From assembly GCF_001431625.1 (NCBI RefSeq), contig NZ_LLXT01000112.1, forward strand, positions 1 to 35,199: 35,199 nucleotides of DNA, read 5' to 3'. Shown here piece after piece: positions 1 through 7,658 of the stretch. Both the position numbers and the translations under genes were made by a program. Positions within the stretch are counted from its first letter, which is position 1. Each line of letters opens with the position of its first letter. Under the pieces are notes generated by a model. That model was not told the origin of the DNA and did no database searches. It saw nothing but the letters and a program-made list of their open reading frames with translations. Source of the DNA: Stenotrophomonas geniculata ATCC 19374 = JCM 13324. GTDB taxonomy: Bacteria; Pseudomonadota; Gammaproteobacteria; Xanthomonadales; Xanthomonadaceae.

Positions 1-275
1 GCCAGGCCACCGAGCTGGGCGACAGCGGCCATCCGGACGTGCTGGCCAATCTCGGCGGCCTGTACGCCGACACCATCAGCCACCTCAAGCCGCGGGTGAT
101 GGTGCAGGGCAACCCGCACTATCTGGGCCAGGCTGGCGTGGTGGCCGAGATCCGCGCCCTGCTGCTGGCCGCGGTGCGCTCGGCGGTGCTGTGGCGCCAG
201 CTGGGCGGCAGCTACTGGGACTTCCTGTTCAGCCGCAAGGCGATGATCGAGGCCGTGGACCGGCAGTTGGCCTGA
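1..275 (+). CDS. hflD: High-frequency lysogenization protein HflD homologue (5' truncated)
   Basis: This is the C-terminal part of a gene cut by the window edge; the first complete codon is at position 3 and the stop is TGA at 273-275. About 90 residues are visible. The ending, with [17 protein letters not shown] followed by [13 protein letters not shown], matches the helical C-terminus of HflD, a small peripheral membrane protein that in E. coli antagonises phage lambda CII. HflD usually sits beside mnmA and purB, which would lie left of the window. No motility role is implied, so this gene marks the left border of the chemotaxis/flagellar region. The family call is good; its function outside E. 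coli is not established. Confidence 0.8.
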   Translation, partial: QATELGDSGHPDVLANLGGLYADTISHLKPRVMVQGNPHYLGQAGVVAEIRALLLAAVRSAVLWRQLGGSYWDFLFSRKAMIEAVDRQLA

Positions 276-282
276 GGCCATG

Positions 283-321
283 GGGTCGGATCCCTTTCCG
301 GCACGGAAAGGGCTCTGACCC
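283..321. repeat. Long imperfect hairpin after hflD, possible terminator or dispersed repeat
   Basis: GGGTC (283-287) pairs with GACCC (317-321), and CCCTTTCCG (292-300) pairs with CGGAAAGGG (304-312), with a GCA loop and a 4x4 internal loop between the two stems. It starts 8 bp after the hflD stop and has no T-run. Half-copies with the same wording occur near 31096-31112 and 34757-34770, so it looks like a dispersed intergenic repeat that may also act as a terminator. Confidence 0.5.
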
Positions 322-383
322 TGAAGCCGCCAAGGCGCCGGAAAACCGGCGCATTCAGAATGCACTTCCGGGCACATCGACGT

Positions 384-410
384 TAAAGAGAAAGGGGGTA
401 CGGCCGATAC
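384..410 (+). promoter_or_regulatory. FliA (sigma-28) promoter for the chemoreceptor gene
   Basis: TAAA at 384-387, a 15-nt spacer, then GCCGATAC at 403-410. This matches the sigma-28 pattern TAAA-N15-GCCGATAA except for the last base. Transcription would begin near 417, about 20 nt before the ATG at 439. Confidence 0.8.
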
Positions 411-438
411 ATCCTCCGTGCACCTCCCGAGAACGTCC

Positions 439-1629
439 ATGTACTCACGCATTTTCATCCGTCTGGCCGCCCCCCTGGCTCTGACCCTGCTGCTCCCCTT
501 CGCCATCGGTTTCGAATGGCCGGCCGCCCTGCGCTGGGCGATCCTGACCACGATGACGCTGAGCTGGCTCGGCTTTGCGTGGTGGACCACCCGCGCCCAG
601 GCGCACCGTTCCCCGGAACATGCCCGTGTCCTGCGTGAGCAGGACCAGCTGCTGACCGAACTGCGCAACTTCGTCGGCAACGAGATCGACGGTTCGCGCG
701 GCGAAGTGGAACGTGCCCGTGACCTGATCCGCCAGGCCGTCTCCAGCCTGGGGGGCAGCTTCGATGCCATGAACCGCAAGTCGCGCCAGCAGAGCCAGGC
801 CCTGTCGCGTATCGTCGACCGCGCCGGTGATGAAGGCAATGCCGGCCTCGACGTTGCCCGTTTCGCCCAGCACGCCAGCCACCGCATGGAACAGCTGGTC
901 GAAGCGCTGGAGCAGGTGAGCGGCCAGAGCAGCACCACCGTGCAGCACATCGACCAGATGGCGCAGCACCTGGATGGCATCTTCGCGCTGCTGGAAGACG
1001 TCAAATCGATCGCCGACCAGACCAACCTGCTGGCCCTGAACGCTGCCATTGAAGCGGCGCGTGCCGGTGAAGCCGGTCGTGGCTTCGCCGTGGTCGCTGA
1101 CGAAGTGCGCAACCTGTCCGAGCGCTCGACCACCTTCAACGAGCAGATCCGCAAGCTGGCGCACAGCTCCAAGGACGCCATTGCCAAGGTGCGCGAGACG
1201 GTCTCGCACATGGCGTCGCGTGACATGGATCGCTCCCGTGAAGCGCGCCAGGAAGCGGCCGCGATGCTCGACAACGTGGCCCAGATCAATGCCTCGCTGG
1301 GCGATGGCATGCGCGAAGTCTCCGAGTGCGCCCGTTCGATTGATGGCAGCGTGGCCGAAGCCGTGCGCGCCCTGCAGTTCGAAGACATCGCCACCCAGGC
1401 GCTGGGCGGCGTGCACACCCACCTGGACCGCCTGACCGCGATCAACCGCGAAGCAGTCGCCCTGCAGGAACTGCTGCACCGCAACGGCGGCGTGTTCGAC
1501 GAAGAGATCGCCACCGCCCTGCAGCGCACCGGCAGCCGCCTGCGCGAACTGCGCAGCGAATGGGAACGCCCGCCGCACAAGCCGGTTGCCCAGCAGAGCA
1601 TGGGCGCCGGCACCGTCGAGCTGTTCTGA
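439..1629 (+). CDS. Methyl-accepting chemotaxis protein
   Basis: A 396-aa chemoreceptor. Two hydrophobic segments lie close together near the N-terminus (about residues 4-24 and 29-50), leaving almost no periplasmic domain and no obvious HAMP domain. The cytoplasmic helical hairpin follows, with the conserved CheA/CheW-contacting tip from about residue 191 ([21 protein letters not shown], then [16 protein letters not shown]). There is no C-terminal CheR/CheB pentapeptide. I chose ATG 439, which gives MYSRIF..., over the in-frame GTG at 418 because GTG 418 would sit on the predicted transcription start, while GAGAA lies just before 439. The FliA site upstream places it in the late flagellar/chemotaxis regulon. 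With no sensory domain it may sense an internal or membrane state, or work through a partner; the ligand is unknown. Confidence 0.9.
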   Translation: MYSRIFIRLAAPLALTLLLPFAIGFEWPAALRWAILTTMTLSWLGFAWWTTRAQAHRSPEHARVLREQDQLLTELRNFVGNEIDGSRGEVERARDLIRQAVSSLGGSFDAMNRKSRQQSQALSRIVDRAGDEGNAGLDVARFAQHASHRMEQLVEALEQVSGQSSTTVQHIDQMAQHLDGIFALLEDVKSIADQTNLLALNAAIEAARAGEAGRGFAVVADEVRNLSERSTTFNEQIRKLAHSSKDAIAKVRETVSHMASRDMDRSREARQEAAAMLDNVAQINASLGDGMREVSECARSIDGSVAEAVRALQFEDIATQALGGVHTHLDRLTAINREAVALQELLHRNGGVFDEEIATALQRTGSRLRELRSEWERPPHKPVAQQSMGAGTVELF

Positions 1630-1664
1630 TCCTGATGTCCGCTGCCCTCGCCGGCAGCCCGCAA

Positions 1665-1688
1665 GGCCCCGGTTCCTCCGGGGCCTTT
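1665..1688 (+). terminator. Rho-independent terminator of the MCP gene
   Basis: A perfect 8-bp stem GGCCCCGG / CCGGGGCC with a 5-nt TTCCT loop, followed by TTT, 36 bp after the MCP stop codon. Confidence 0.75.
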
Positions 1689-1727
1689 GCCTGTGACCCG
1701 CCGTTGGATGCATCCTGTACGCGCACC

Positions 1728-1943
1728 ATGACCCTGATCCACGCCCTGCCCTCCCTCACCAACACCGAGCGCCCGCGCAACGCGAGCGTGCGTGAGCAGC
1801 TGCAGCAACTGGAAGAGGTCGCCCGCGAGGAGATCCGCGAACTGCAGCAGCTGGCGGACGCGCGCCCCGCCCCGTCGCGGGCGGACGAGGCGCTGCTGGG
1901 ACTGGCGTGGGACCTGGGGCTGGATGGCGAAGCCTTGAGGTAG
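1728..1943 (+). CDS. Small hypothetical protein (71 aa), coiled-coil-like
   Basis: The reading frame begins at ATG 1728 (MTLIHALPSLTNTERPR). A continuous helical, acidic stretch follows at residues about 20-45 (REQLQQLEEVAREEIRELQQ), with heptad-like leucine spacing. I do not recognise the family. The frame is open further upstream, but that part overlaps the MCP end and its terminator, so the short form is preferred. There is no clear ribosome-binding site. The stop codon TAG is supplied by the GTAG head of a palindromic repeat beginning at 1940. It lies 40 bp after the terminator, so it is either a separate unit or expressed by read-through. The codon pattern looks coding, but confidence that it is a real gene is only moderate. 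Confidence 0.5.
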   Translation: MTLIHALPSLTNTERPRNASVREQLQQLEEVAREEIRELQQLADARPAPSRADEALLGLAWDLGLDGEALR

Positions 1944-1962
1944 ATCCACGCCATGCGTGGAT
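1940..1962 (+). repeat. SMAG (GTAG) palindromic element, copy 1
   Basis: GTAG followed by ATCCACGC-CAT-GCGTGGAT, a perfect 8-bp stem with a 3-nt loop. This matches the GTAG-headed REP-like elements of S. maltophilia. Its TAG is the stop codon of the preceding 71-aa frame. Confidence 0.85.
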
Positions 1963-2010
1963 AGGCCGTCGCGCATGGCATGATCCGCCGGTCCCCTTCA
2001 TGGAAGACCG

Positions 2011-2517
2011 ATGGCCATCGCCCTGATTGCACTTCTGCTGATCGAGACCGTCCTTATGATGGCCTGGGCGGCCAGCTATTTCAGCTGGGGCGTCCCCCTG
2101 TTCAACGAACGCATCACAGCGTCGCCCGCCATGCAGGCCCGGCTCTCGCTGGGCAGCCTGGAACGTGACCTGCCGCGGGACAAGTGGCTGCGACTGGCCT
2201 TCCATGCGCTGCCCGATGGCAGCATGGCGTTCCGCGAGAGCTTCGCGCCGAGCTTCGGCCTGCGCTACTTCCCCGTGATGCGCGGTCGCATCGTACTCAA
2301 CACGCGACGGCACGAGGTGCGGGTGATCGGACTGTGCAGCTGGTTCGTGGCCATCCTGTCGCTGTTGCTGTTGCCGCTGGTGGTGATGCGCCCGATGGTG
2401 GCGCCCATGCTGCTGGTGCTGCCGCTGTTCCTGGCCAGCTATCTGGTCCAGAAGCGGCGCTATGCGGCCATCGTCGAAGCGCTGCGCATGCAGTTGAAGG
2501 CGGAGTTCCCAAGGTAG
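2011..2517 (+). CDS. Conserved hypothetical membrane protein (168 aa)
   Basis: A protein with one N-terminal hydrophobic helix (about residues 2-28, starting MAIALIALLLIETVLMMAW), a soluble segment of about 80 residues, and two closely spaced hydrophobic helices near the C-terminus (about 108-125 and 128-146), followed by a basic tail. I see no catalytic motif and do not recognise the family. It is probably an inner-membrane protein with a cytoplasmic or periplasmic middle domain. It stands alone between two SMAG-type palindromes and converges with the PAS-GGDEF-EAL gene. Its TAG stop codon is formed by the GTAG of the palindrome at 2514. Nothing links it functionally to motility except position. 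Confidence 0.75.
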   Translation: MAIALIALLLIETVLMMAWAASYFSWGVPLFNERITASPAMQARLSLGSLERDLPRDKWLRLAFHALPDGSMAFRESFAPSFGLRYFPVMRGRIVLNTRRHEVRVIGLCSWFVAILSLLLLPLVVMRPMVAPMLLVLPLFLASYLVQKRRYAAIVEALRMQLKAEFPR

Positions 2518-2536
2518 ATCCACCCCATGCGTGGAT
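2514..2536 (+). repeat. SMAG palindromic element, copy 2
   Basis: GTAG followed by ATCCACCC-CAT-GCGTGGAT; one stem mismatch compared with copies 1 and 3. The TAG at 2515-2517 is the stop codon of the upstream membrane-protein gene. Confidence 0.85.
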
Positions 2537-2559
2537 GGTCGCGCGTGCAGGAGGCATTC

Positions 2560-2579
2560 GTGCCGACCAAGGTCAGCAC
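2560..2579. repeat. Related hairpin lacking GTAG
   Basis: GTGCCGACC-AA-GGTCAGCAC, a 9-bp stem with one mismatch and a 2-nt loop, between two SMAG copies. A close relative (GTGTCGACC-AA-GGTCGACAC) occurs at 34898-34917. Confidence 0.6.
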
Positions 2580-2597
2580 CCAACAAAACGGGTTGCG

Positions 2598-2620
2598 GTA
2601 GATCCACGCCATGCGTGGAT
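2598..2620 (+). repeat. SMAG palindromic element, copy 3
   Basis: GTAG followed by ATCCACGC-CAT-GCGTGGAT, identical to copy 1. It lies 40 bp downstream of the end of the minus-strand PAS-GGDEF-EAL gene, in the convergent intergenic region, where such hairpins may protect or end transcripts from both sides. Confidence 0.85.
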
Positions 2621-2660
2621 AGACACAGCAGCCAAGGTCAATTCCCACCAGCGCAGCTGA

Positions 2661-5420
2661 TCAGCGCACCAGCACCACTTCCCCGCTGGCATCGGTACGC
2701 AGCGAAACCGGCTGTGGCTGACGTAACCACTGCGCCAGGTCGCGCGGGCTGAGCGGGCGCGAGTACAGGTAACCCTGGATCTCGTCGCAGCCCTGCCGGC
2801 GCAACATGTCTTCTTCCTGGTGCGTTTCCACGCCCTCGGCCACCACCTTCATGCCCAACGCGTGACCCAGGTGCACGATGGCCTGGGTTACTTCGGCCGT
2901 GCCCGAATCGTGCAGCATGCCCTGCACGAAACTGCGGTCGATCTTCAGGCGGCCCACCGGGAAGCGGTTGAGGTAATTGAGGTTGGAGAAGCCGGTGCCG
3001 AAGTCATCCACCGCCAGCGGCACGCCGTGCCGTTCCAGCACATCGAAGCAATGGCGCAGGATGTCGGTGTCACGGATCAGTGCCGACTCGGTCAGTTCCA
3101 GTTCCAGTCGCTGCGGCGGCCAACCATGGGCGTGGCAGATCTCGATCACGCGCTCGGCGAAACCACGGTCACGCAGCTGCACCGCAGAGACATTCACCGC
3201 AATGCGGTCGAAGCGCAGGCCGGCGCGGTCCCAGGCGGTGGCCTGGCGGCAGGCTTCATTCAGCACCCAGTCGCCGATCCGCACGATCTCGCCGCATTTT
3301 TCGGCAATGGGGATGAACTCGGCCGGGCTGCAGTAGCCGATCCCGGGCCGGTGCCAGCGCAGCAGCGCCTCGATTGCAGGCGGCTCGCCGTGGTGGGCAT
3401 GCAGCAGCGGCTGGTAGGCCAGGCTGAACTCTTCGCGCTCGATGGCGCCGTGCAGGGCGTGCTCAAGCTCCAGCTTGCGCTGGATGCGGGCCAGCGCGTC
3501 CTGACTGTAGTACTGGTAGGTATTGCGCCCGGCTTCCTTGGCCGCGTACATCGCGGCGTCGGCAGCACGCAGCAGGGAATCAAAGTCGGTCTGCGCGTCG
3601 CCCAGCATCGCGATGCCGACACTGGCGCCGACCTTCAAGGTGGTCTCGCCACGGCGCAGCGGCTCGGCCAACGAGGCGATCAGCTTGCGCGCCACGTGGC
3701 CGGCGTCTTCCGGCTCGGCCAGATCGCGCAGCACCACGATGAACTCGTCACCACTGAAGCGGCCAAACAGGTCGTTGTTGCGCAGGTTCTGGTGCAGGCG
3801 CGTCGCAGCGGCCTTCAGCAGCGCATCACCGGTGGCATGACCGAAGCTGTCGTTGATGGTCTTGAAACCGTCCAGATCGATGAACAGCATCGCCAGCGAG
3901 GTGCCACGGTCGCGCGCTTCCTCGATGGCTTCTGCCGTCTGTTCGCCGAGCAGCACGCGATTGGGCAGGCCGGTGAGCAGATCGTAGTGGGCCAGCAGCT
4001 CGATGCGCTCGTTGGCCTCGCGCTCGCGGGTGATGTCACGGAACAGCACCACGAAGCGCGGCGGCAGGCCATCACGGCGGTCCAGCTCGATCAGCACCTG
4101 CACCCACACGCGCAGGCCGGACTGACGGTAGAAGCACAGGTCCAGCTGTTCGGGCAGTCCGCCGCCGGCAATCCGGACCAATGCGGCGTCGAAGGCATTG
4201 CGCGAATCTTCGGTGTACAGCGCCAGCGCCTGGTCGAGGGTGATCGGCTCCTTGCGCAGGCCGTGGATGCGGTAGCACTCCTCGGTCCACTGCATGTGCC
4301 GGGTCTGCACCTCGATCTCGCAGCCGCCGATGCGGCCCAGCGCGGAGACGCGGTTGAGCAGCTCGGTCCGCCAGCGGATCAGCGCATCGGTCTGGTGCTG
4401 CTCGGTGATGTTCTGCACCTGGCCGAGCAGCCGCTTGGGCTGTCCGTCCATGTCCAGCAGTGGCTGCATCCACAGCCGCAGATGCTGCGACGGTTCGTTG
4501 CCGCGGGTCAATTCCAGTTCGATGTTGGCGGCCCGGCCATCACGCCACAGGCGCCGCCATGCCGCGCGCAACGCACCCCGCGAGCGCGGATGCAGCTGCT
4601 TCAGCCAGCGGCGCTGGCCGGGCGCGCTGCCCTGCTCCAGCGCCAGCATCGAGCGCAGTTCCGGCGACCACCAGAAATGACCGCTGTTGGGGTCGAACGA
4701 CCAGCTGCCCATGCTGGCGATGCGCTGGGCCTCGCTCAGGTGCAGCTGCTGTTCCTGAAGCAGCCCTTCCAGCTGCTTCTGTTGTTCGATATCGGTATGC
4801 GTGCCGACCATGCGCAGCGGCTGGCCATCGGCGGTACGCGCGACCACGCGCCCGCGGTCCAGTACCCAACGCCACTGGCCATCGGCCTGGCGGAAGCGGA
4901 ACTGTGCGCTGTACTGCTCGCTCAAGCCACGCAGATGCTCGTCCAGTGCGACCCGCACCTGGGCGATATCCTCGCTGTGCACGCGGGCCAGGATCTCGGT
5001 GGCGGTTTCGTCACCCAGCGCCGGGGTGCGCACCACACGGTCGCTGGGAATGTCCCAGTCCCACAGGCTGTGCCCGGCACTGTCCAGCGCCAGCTCCCAG
5101 CGCCCACCGCCGCCAAGCGGCACCGGTTCGGGAATGCTCAGCGTGAAGGCCAGCAGATTGCCGGCGCCATCGTGCACGGCCCGCAGGTGGCCGTCGTAGT
5201 GCCCGTGCGGGCCACCCGGCAGCGTGCAGGCCACGATGCCGCCATCGGCGGCCATCAGACGCAGATCTTCCAGCATCGGCGCATACGCAGCCACGGTAGC
5301 CGGCAAGCCGTGCTCGCGCGCAGCCGGATTGGCCGCCAGCGGGCGGCCCGTGCGGTCGACGATGACCAGCGCCGACGCAAGCGGGTGCTGCAGCAGGCTG
5401 GCGATGATCCCTTGGTCCAC
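2661..5420 (-). CDS. PAS-GGDEF-EAL cyclic-di-GMP turnover protein
   Basis: A 919-aa protein without transmembrane segments, starting at GTG 5420 with GGAG about 10 nt upstream. PAS/PAC-type domains occupy roughly residues 1-490, followed by a GGDEF domain (SGDEF at 556-560) and an EAL domain (EAL at 684-686). The GGDEF inhibitory site RxxD is present as RNND five residues before SGDEF. All the usual phosphodiesterase residues can be seen: EALLRW, NVSAVQL, ELTES, DDFGTG, LKIDRSF, AEGVET and the late Q in EIQGYL. It should therefore hydrolyse c-di-GMP; cyclase activity is possible but uncertain because the first glycine of GGDEF is serine. The tandem PAS domains suggest control by oxygen, redox or a ligand. 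It is transcribed divergently from the histidine-kinase gene at 5552, and a similar protein adjoins the Rav genes in Xanthomonas (from memory). Confidence 0.9.
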   Translation of the reverse strand: MDQGIIASLLQHPLASALVIVDRTGRPLAANPAAREHGLPATVAAYAPMLEDLRLMAADGGIVACTLPGGPHGHYDGHLRAVHDGAGNLLAFTLSIPEPVPLGGGGRWELALDSAGHSLWDWDIPSDRVVRTPALGDETATEILARVHSEDIAQVRVALDEHLRGLSEQYSAQFRFRQADGQWRWVLDRGRVVARTADGQPLRMVGTHTDIEQQKQLEGLLQEQQLHLSEAQRIASMGSWSFDPNSGHFWWSPELRSMLALEQGSAPGQRRWLKQLHPRSRGALRAAWRRLWRDGRAANIELELTRGNEPSQHLRLWMQPLLDMDGQPKRLLGQVQNITEQHQTDALIRWRTELLNRVSALGRIGGCEIEVQTRHMQWTEECYRIHGLRKEPITLDQALALYTEDSRNAFDAALVRIAGGGLPEQLDLCFYRQSGLRVWVQVLIELDRRDGLPPRFVVLFRDITREREANERIELLAHYDLLTGLPNRVLLGEQTAEAIEEARDRGTSLAMLFIDLDGFKTINDSFGHATGDALLKAAATRLHQNLRNNDLFGRFSGDEFIVVLRDLAEPEDAGHVARKLIASLAEPLRRGETTLKVGASVGIAMLGDAQTDFDSLLRAADAAMYAAKEAGRNTYQYYSQDALARIQRKLELEHALHGAIEREEFSLAYQPLLHAHHGEPPAIEALLRWHRPGIGYCSPAEFIPIAEKCGEIVRIGDWVLNEACRQATAWDRAGLRFDRIAVNVSAVQLRDRGFAERVIEICHAHGWPPQRLELELTESALIRDTDILRHCFDVLERHGVPLAVDDFGTGFSNLNYLNRFPVGRLKIDRSFVQGMLHDSGTAEVTQAIVHLGHALGMKVVAEGVETHQEEDMLRRQGCDEIQGYLYSRPLSPRDLAQWLRQPQPVSLRTDASGEVVLVR

Positions 5421-5551
5421 GCGATCTTGCTCCGGATGACACGCCCGTCAGCGGGGCACGCAGTGGTTAACGGCGCCTGCGGCGGATAATTGAGTGGTCT
5501 GGGCGCACCTGCGCGGTAAGATGGCCGGCGCCCCTTTCTTCCGCCCTGTCC

Positions 5552-7654
5552 ATGCCCGCAGAACCGACCGGCAACGCCCCAGTTCCCGACCCGCGGATGG
5601 CGCAGGCGCTGAGCCGCGACCGGCGCCGGGTGGTGCTGAGCTACCTGGCGATGGCGCTGGCCTGGATGATCTCCACCGACAGTGCGGTGCAGGCACTGGT
5701 GCCTGACCCGCAGCAGGCGGCCTTGTGGCAGGGCCTGAAGGGCTCGTTCTTCGCCCTTGCCAGTGCGGGCCTGCTGTATCTGCTGCTGCGCCCGCTGGCC
5801 GAGCACGTGCTGCACACCCATGCACGCCAGCAGGCCTCGGAGCTGCGCCTGCGGCAGATGTTCGAAGGCAACCCCGGCCCGATCCTGGTCTATGACCTCG
5901 ATACGCTGGCGATCCTCGATGCCAATCCGGCGGCCTGCACCGCCTTCGGCTGGGACCGTGACGAACTGCTGGAGCAGACCATCGACGCGTTGTGGCCGCC
6001 AGGCCAGGACCAGGCACTGCAGACCAAGCTGGAGGCGATCCGCGAGGCACCAGAGGAACTGTGCATCCTGCGTACCCAGCTGCAGCTGCGTGACGGCTCG
6101 CTGCGGCAGATGGAGCTGCGCTCCAACGCCATCAGCTACGACGGCCACAACGCCCGCTTGTTGATTGCCATCGACCGCACTGCGGAGGATCTGGCGCAAC
6201 TGCGCCGCGACCAGGCGCTGGCCCGGGTGGAAGAAGCCCACGAGCTGGCCCGCATCGGCGCCTGGGAGCTGGACCCGTCCACGGGGCTCGGCCGTTATTC
6301 CAACCAGGTCTACCGCCTGCTGGGTCGCCGCTCGCCCGAGGCCCGGCGCTGGCATCGCTTCGACGAACTGCTGGTGCCGGCCGATCCGGCCACCGCTACC
6401 CAGACCGAACAGCTGCTGGCCGAACTCTGCTCCGGCGATCCCGTGCACGTGGACGTGCTGCTGCCGCTGTTGTCGATGGATGGCCGCGCCTTGATGGTGC
6501 ATCTGCGTGCTGCCAGCGGCATCGACGAGGCCGGCCGCAATCGCGTGCTGGGCACGCTGCAGGACGTGACCGAGCGTGAGCAGTCGCGACGCCTGCTGCG
6601 CGAGCGTGAGGAGCAGTTCCGCGAGCTGGTACGGGTACTGCCCGATGGCGTGGTGATTCTCTCCGAAGAACACGTGTTGTACGCCAATGCCTGGGCCGCC
6701 AGCCTGTTCGGCTATGGCAGCCACACCCTGCTGGGCGAGCCGCTGTCGGCACTGGTGGGCAGCGCCGATCTGTCCCGCGTGCGCAGCCAGCTGCGTGCAG
6801 GCCAGCCCCATCTGGGGCCCGGTCACAGCAGCGTGGTGGCGATGCAGCGCGCTGATGGCCGCAGCTTCCATGCCGGCCTGGCGGTAGGTGAAGTGCGTTA
6901 TGGCGGACGCGACTGCAAGCTGCTGATCGTGCGCGACCTGAGCGATTCCGAGCGCACCCGCAGTGCGTTGGAAACCAGCAACCGTGAACTGCAGGCGATG
7001 GCCGGCCGCCTGTTCTCGCTGCAGGAGGATGAACGCCGCGCGATCTCGCGCGATCTGCACGACGACATCGGCCAGGCGATCACGGCGATCAAGTTGTCCG
7101 CCTACGCAGCACAGGACGAAGATGATCCGCAGCGCCGCGCCGAGGATCTGGCGCAGATCGTCAGTCTGGCCGATACCACGGTGGCCAAGCTGCGCGACAT
7201 CTCTACCCTGCTGCGCCCGCCGCAGCTCGACGCGCTGGGCCTGGAAGCAGCCTTGAGCTGGCAGGCACGGGTACTGTTCCGTTCGTCGCCGGTGGAACTG
7301 CTGGCCGAGATCGAGCCCCTGCCGCACCGTCCCGACAACAGCATCGAGCAGGCCTGCTTCCGTATCGCGCAGGAAAGCCTGACCAACGTATTGCGCCACG
7401 CCCGTGCCAGCCAGGTGCAGCTGCAGCTGCGCGATGTCGGCCAGCGCGGCCTGCACCTGCAGATCCGCGACGATGGCGAGGGTTTCGACCCCGATGGTCC
7501 GCGCGGGCTGGGCCTGATCGTGATGCGTGAGCGCGCGCAGAGCGTCGGTGGCCATGTGCGGATCGAATCCGCGCACGGCGAAGGCACGCTGATCGACGTC
7601 CACCTCCCCTACCAAGCGGCCAGCATGGCCGCCGCTGAGTCACCGGAATACTGA
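5552..7654 (+). CDS. Multi-PAS sensor histidine kinase, NarX/HisKA_3 type
   Basis: A 700-aa kinase. Two hydrophobic stretches (about residues 27-48 and 64-82) anchor it in the membrane. Three PAS-like domains follow at about 100-215, 225-345 and 350-470. The dimerisation/phosphotransfer region has the HisKA_3 pattern ERRAISRDLHDDIGQA with His503, and the ATP-binding domain shows QESLTNVLRHA, DDGEGF and GLGLIVMRERA. This subfamily usually phosphorylates NarL/FixJ regulators, yet the next gene, 4 bp downstream, encodes a GGDEF-EAL-REC protein, so that receiver is the likely partner; the FsnR-like regulator at 30449 is an alternative. In Xanthomonas the RavR gene is flanked by sensor kinases called RavS and RavA; I cannot say which one this corresponds to, so no symbol is given. 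Confidence 0.88.
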   Translation: MPAEPTGNAPVPDPRMAQALSRDRRRVVLSYLAMALAWMISTDSAVQALVPDPQQAALWQGLKGSFFALASAGLLYLLLRPLAEHVLHTHARQQASELRLRQMFEGNPGPILVYDLDTLAILDANPAACTAFGWDRDELLEQTIDALWPPGQDQALQTKLEAIREAPEELCILRTQLQLRDGSLRQMELRSNAISYDGHNARLLIAIDRTAEDLAQLRRDQALARVEEAHELARIGAWELDPSTGLGRYSNQVYRLLGRRSPEARRWHRFDELLVPADPATATQTEQLLAELCSGDPVHVDVLLPLLSMDGRALMVHLRAASGIDEAGRNRVLGTLQDVTEREQSRRLLREREEQFRELVRVLPDGVVILSEEHVLYANAWAASLFGYGSHTLLGEPLSALVGSADLSRVRSQLRAGQPHLGPGHSSVVAMQRADGRSFHAGLAVGEVRYGGRDCKLLIVRDLSDSERTRSALETSNRELQAMAGRLFSLQEDERRAISRDLHDDIGQAITAIKLSAYAAQDEDDPQRRAEDLAQIVSLADTTVAKLRDISTLLRPPQLDALGLEAALSWQARVLFRSSPVELLAEIEPLPHRPDNSIEQACFRIAQESLTNVLRHARASQVQLQLRDVGQRGLHLQIRDDGEGFDPDGPRGLGLIVMRERAQSVGGHVRIESAHGEGTLIDVHLPYQAASMAAAESPEY

Positions 7655-7658
7655 GCCT

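Noticed and set aside
418..438. GTG 418 as MCP start
   Set aside because: It coincides with the predicted transcription start and lacks a ribosome-binding site; ATG 439 directly precedes the hydrophobic N-terminus.
445..1713. 422-aa open frame on the minus strand
   Set aside because: Antisense to the MCP gene; no domain and no ribosome-binding site.
1560..1727. N-terminal extension of the 71-aa frame back into the MCP gene
   Set aside because: It would overlap the MCP end and span a terminator; the extension has shadow-like composition.
2820..5489. 889-aa open frame on the plus strand
   Set aside because: Exact antisense of the PAS-GGDEF-EAL gene; its composition (H, Q, A and R rich) is the usual shadow of a GC-rich gene and it has no domain.
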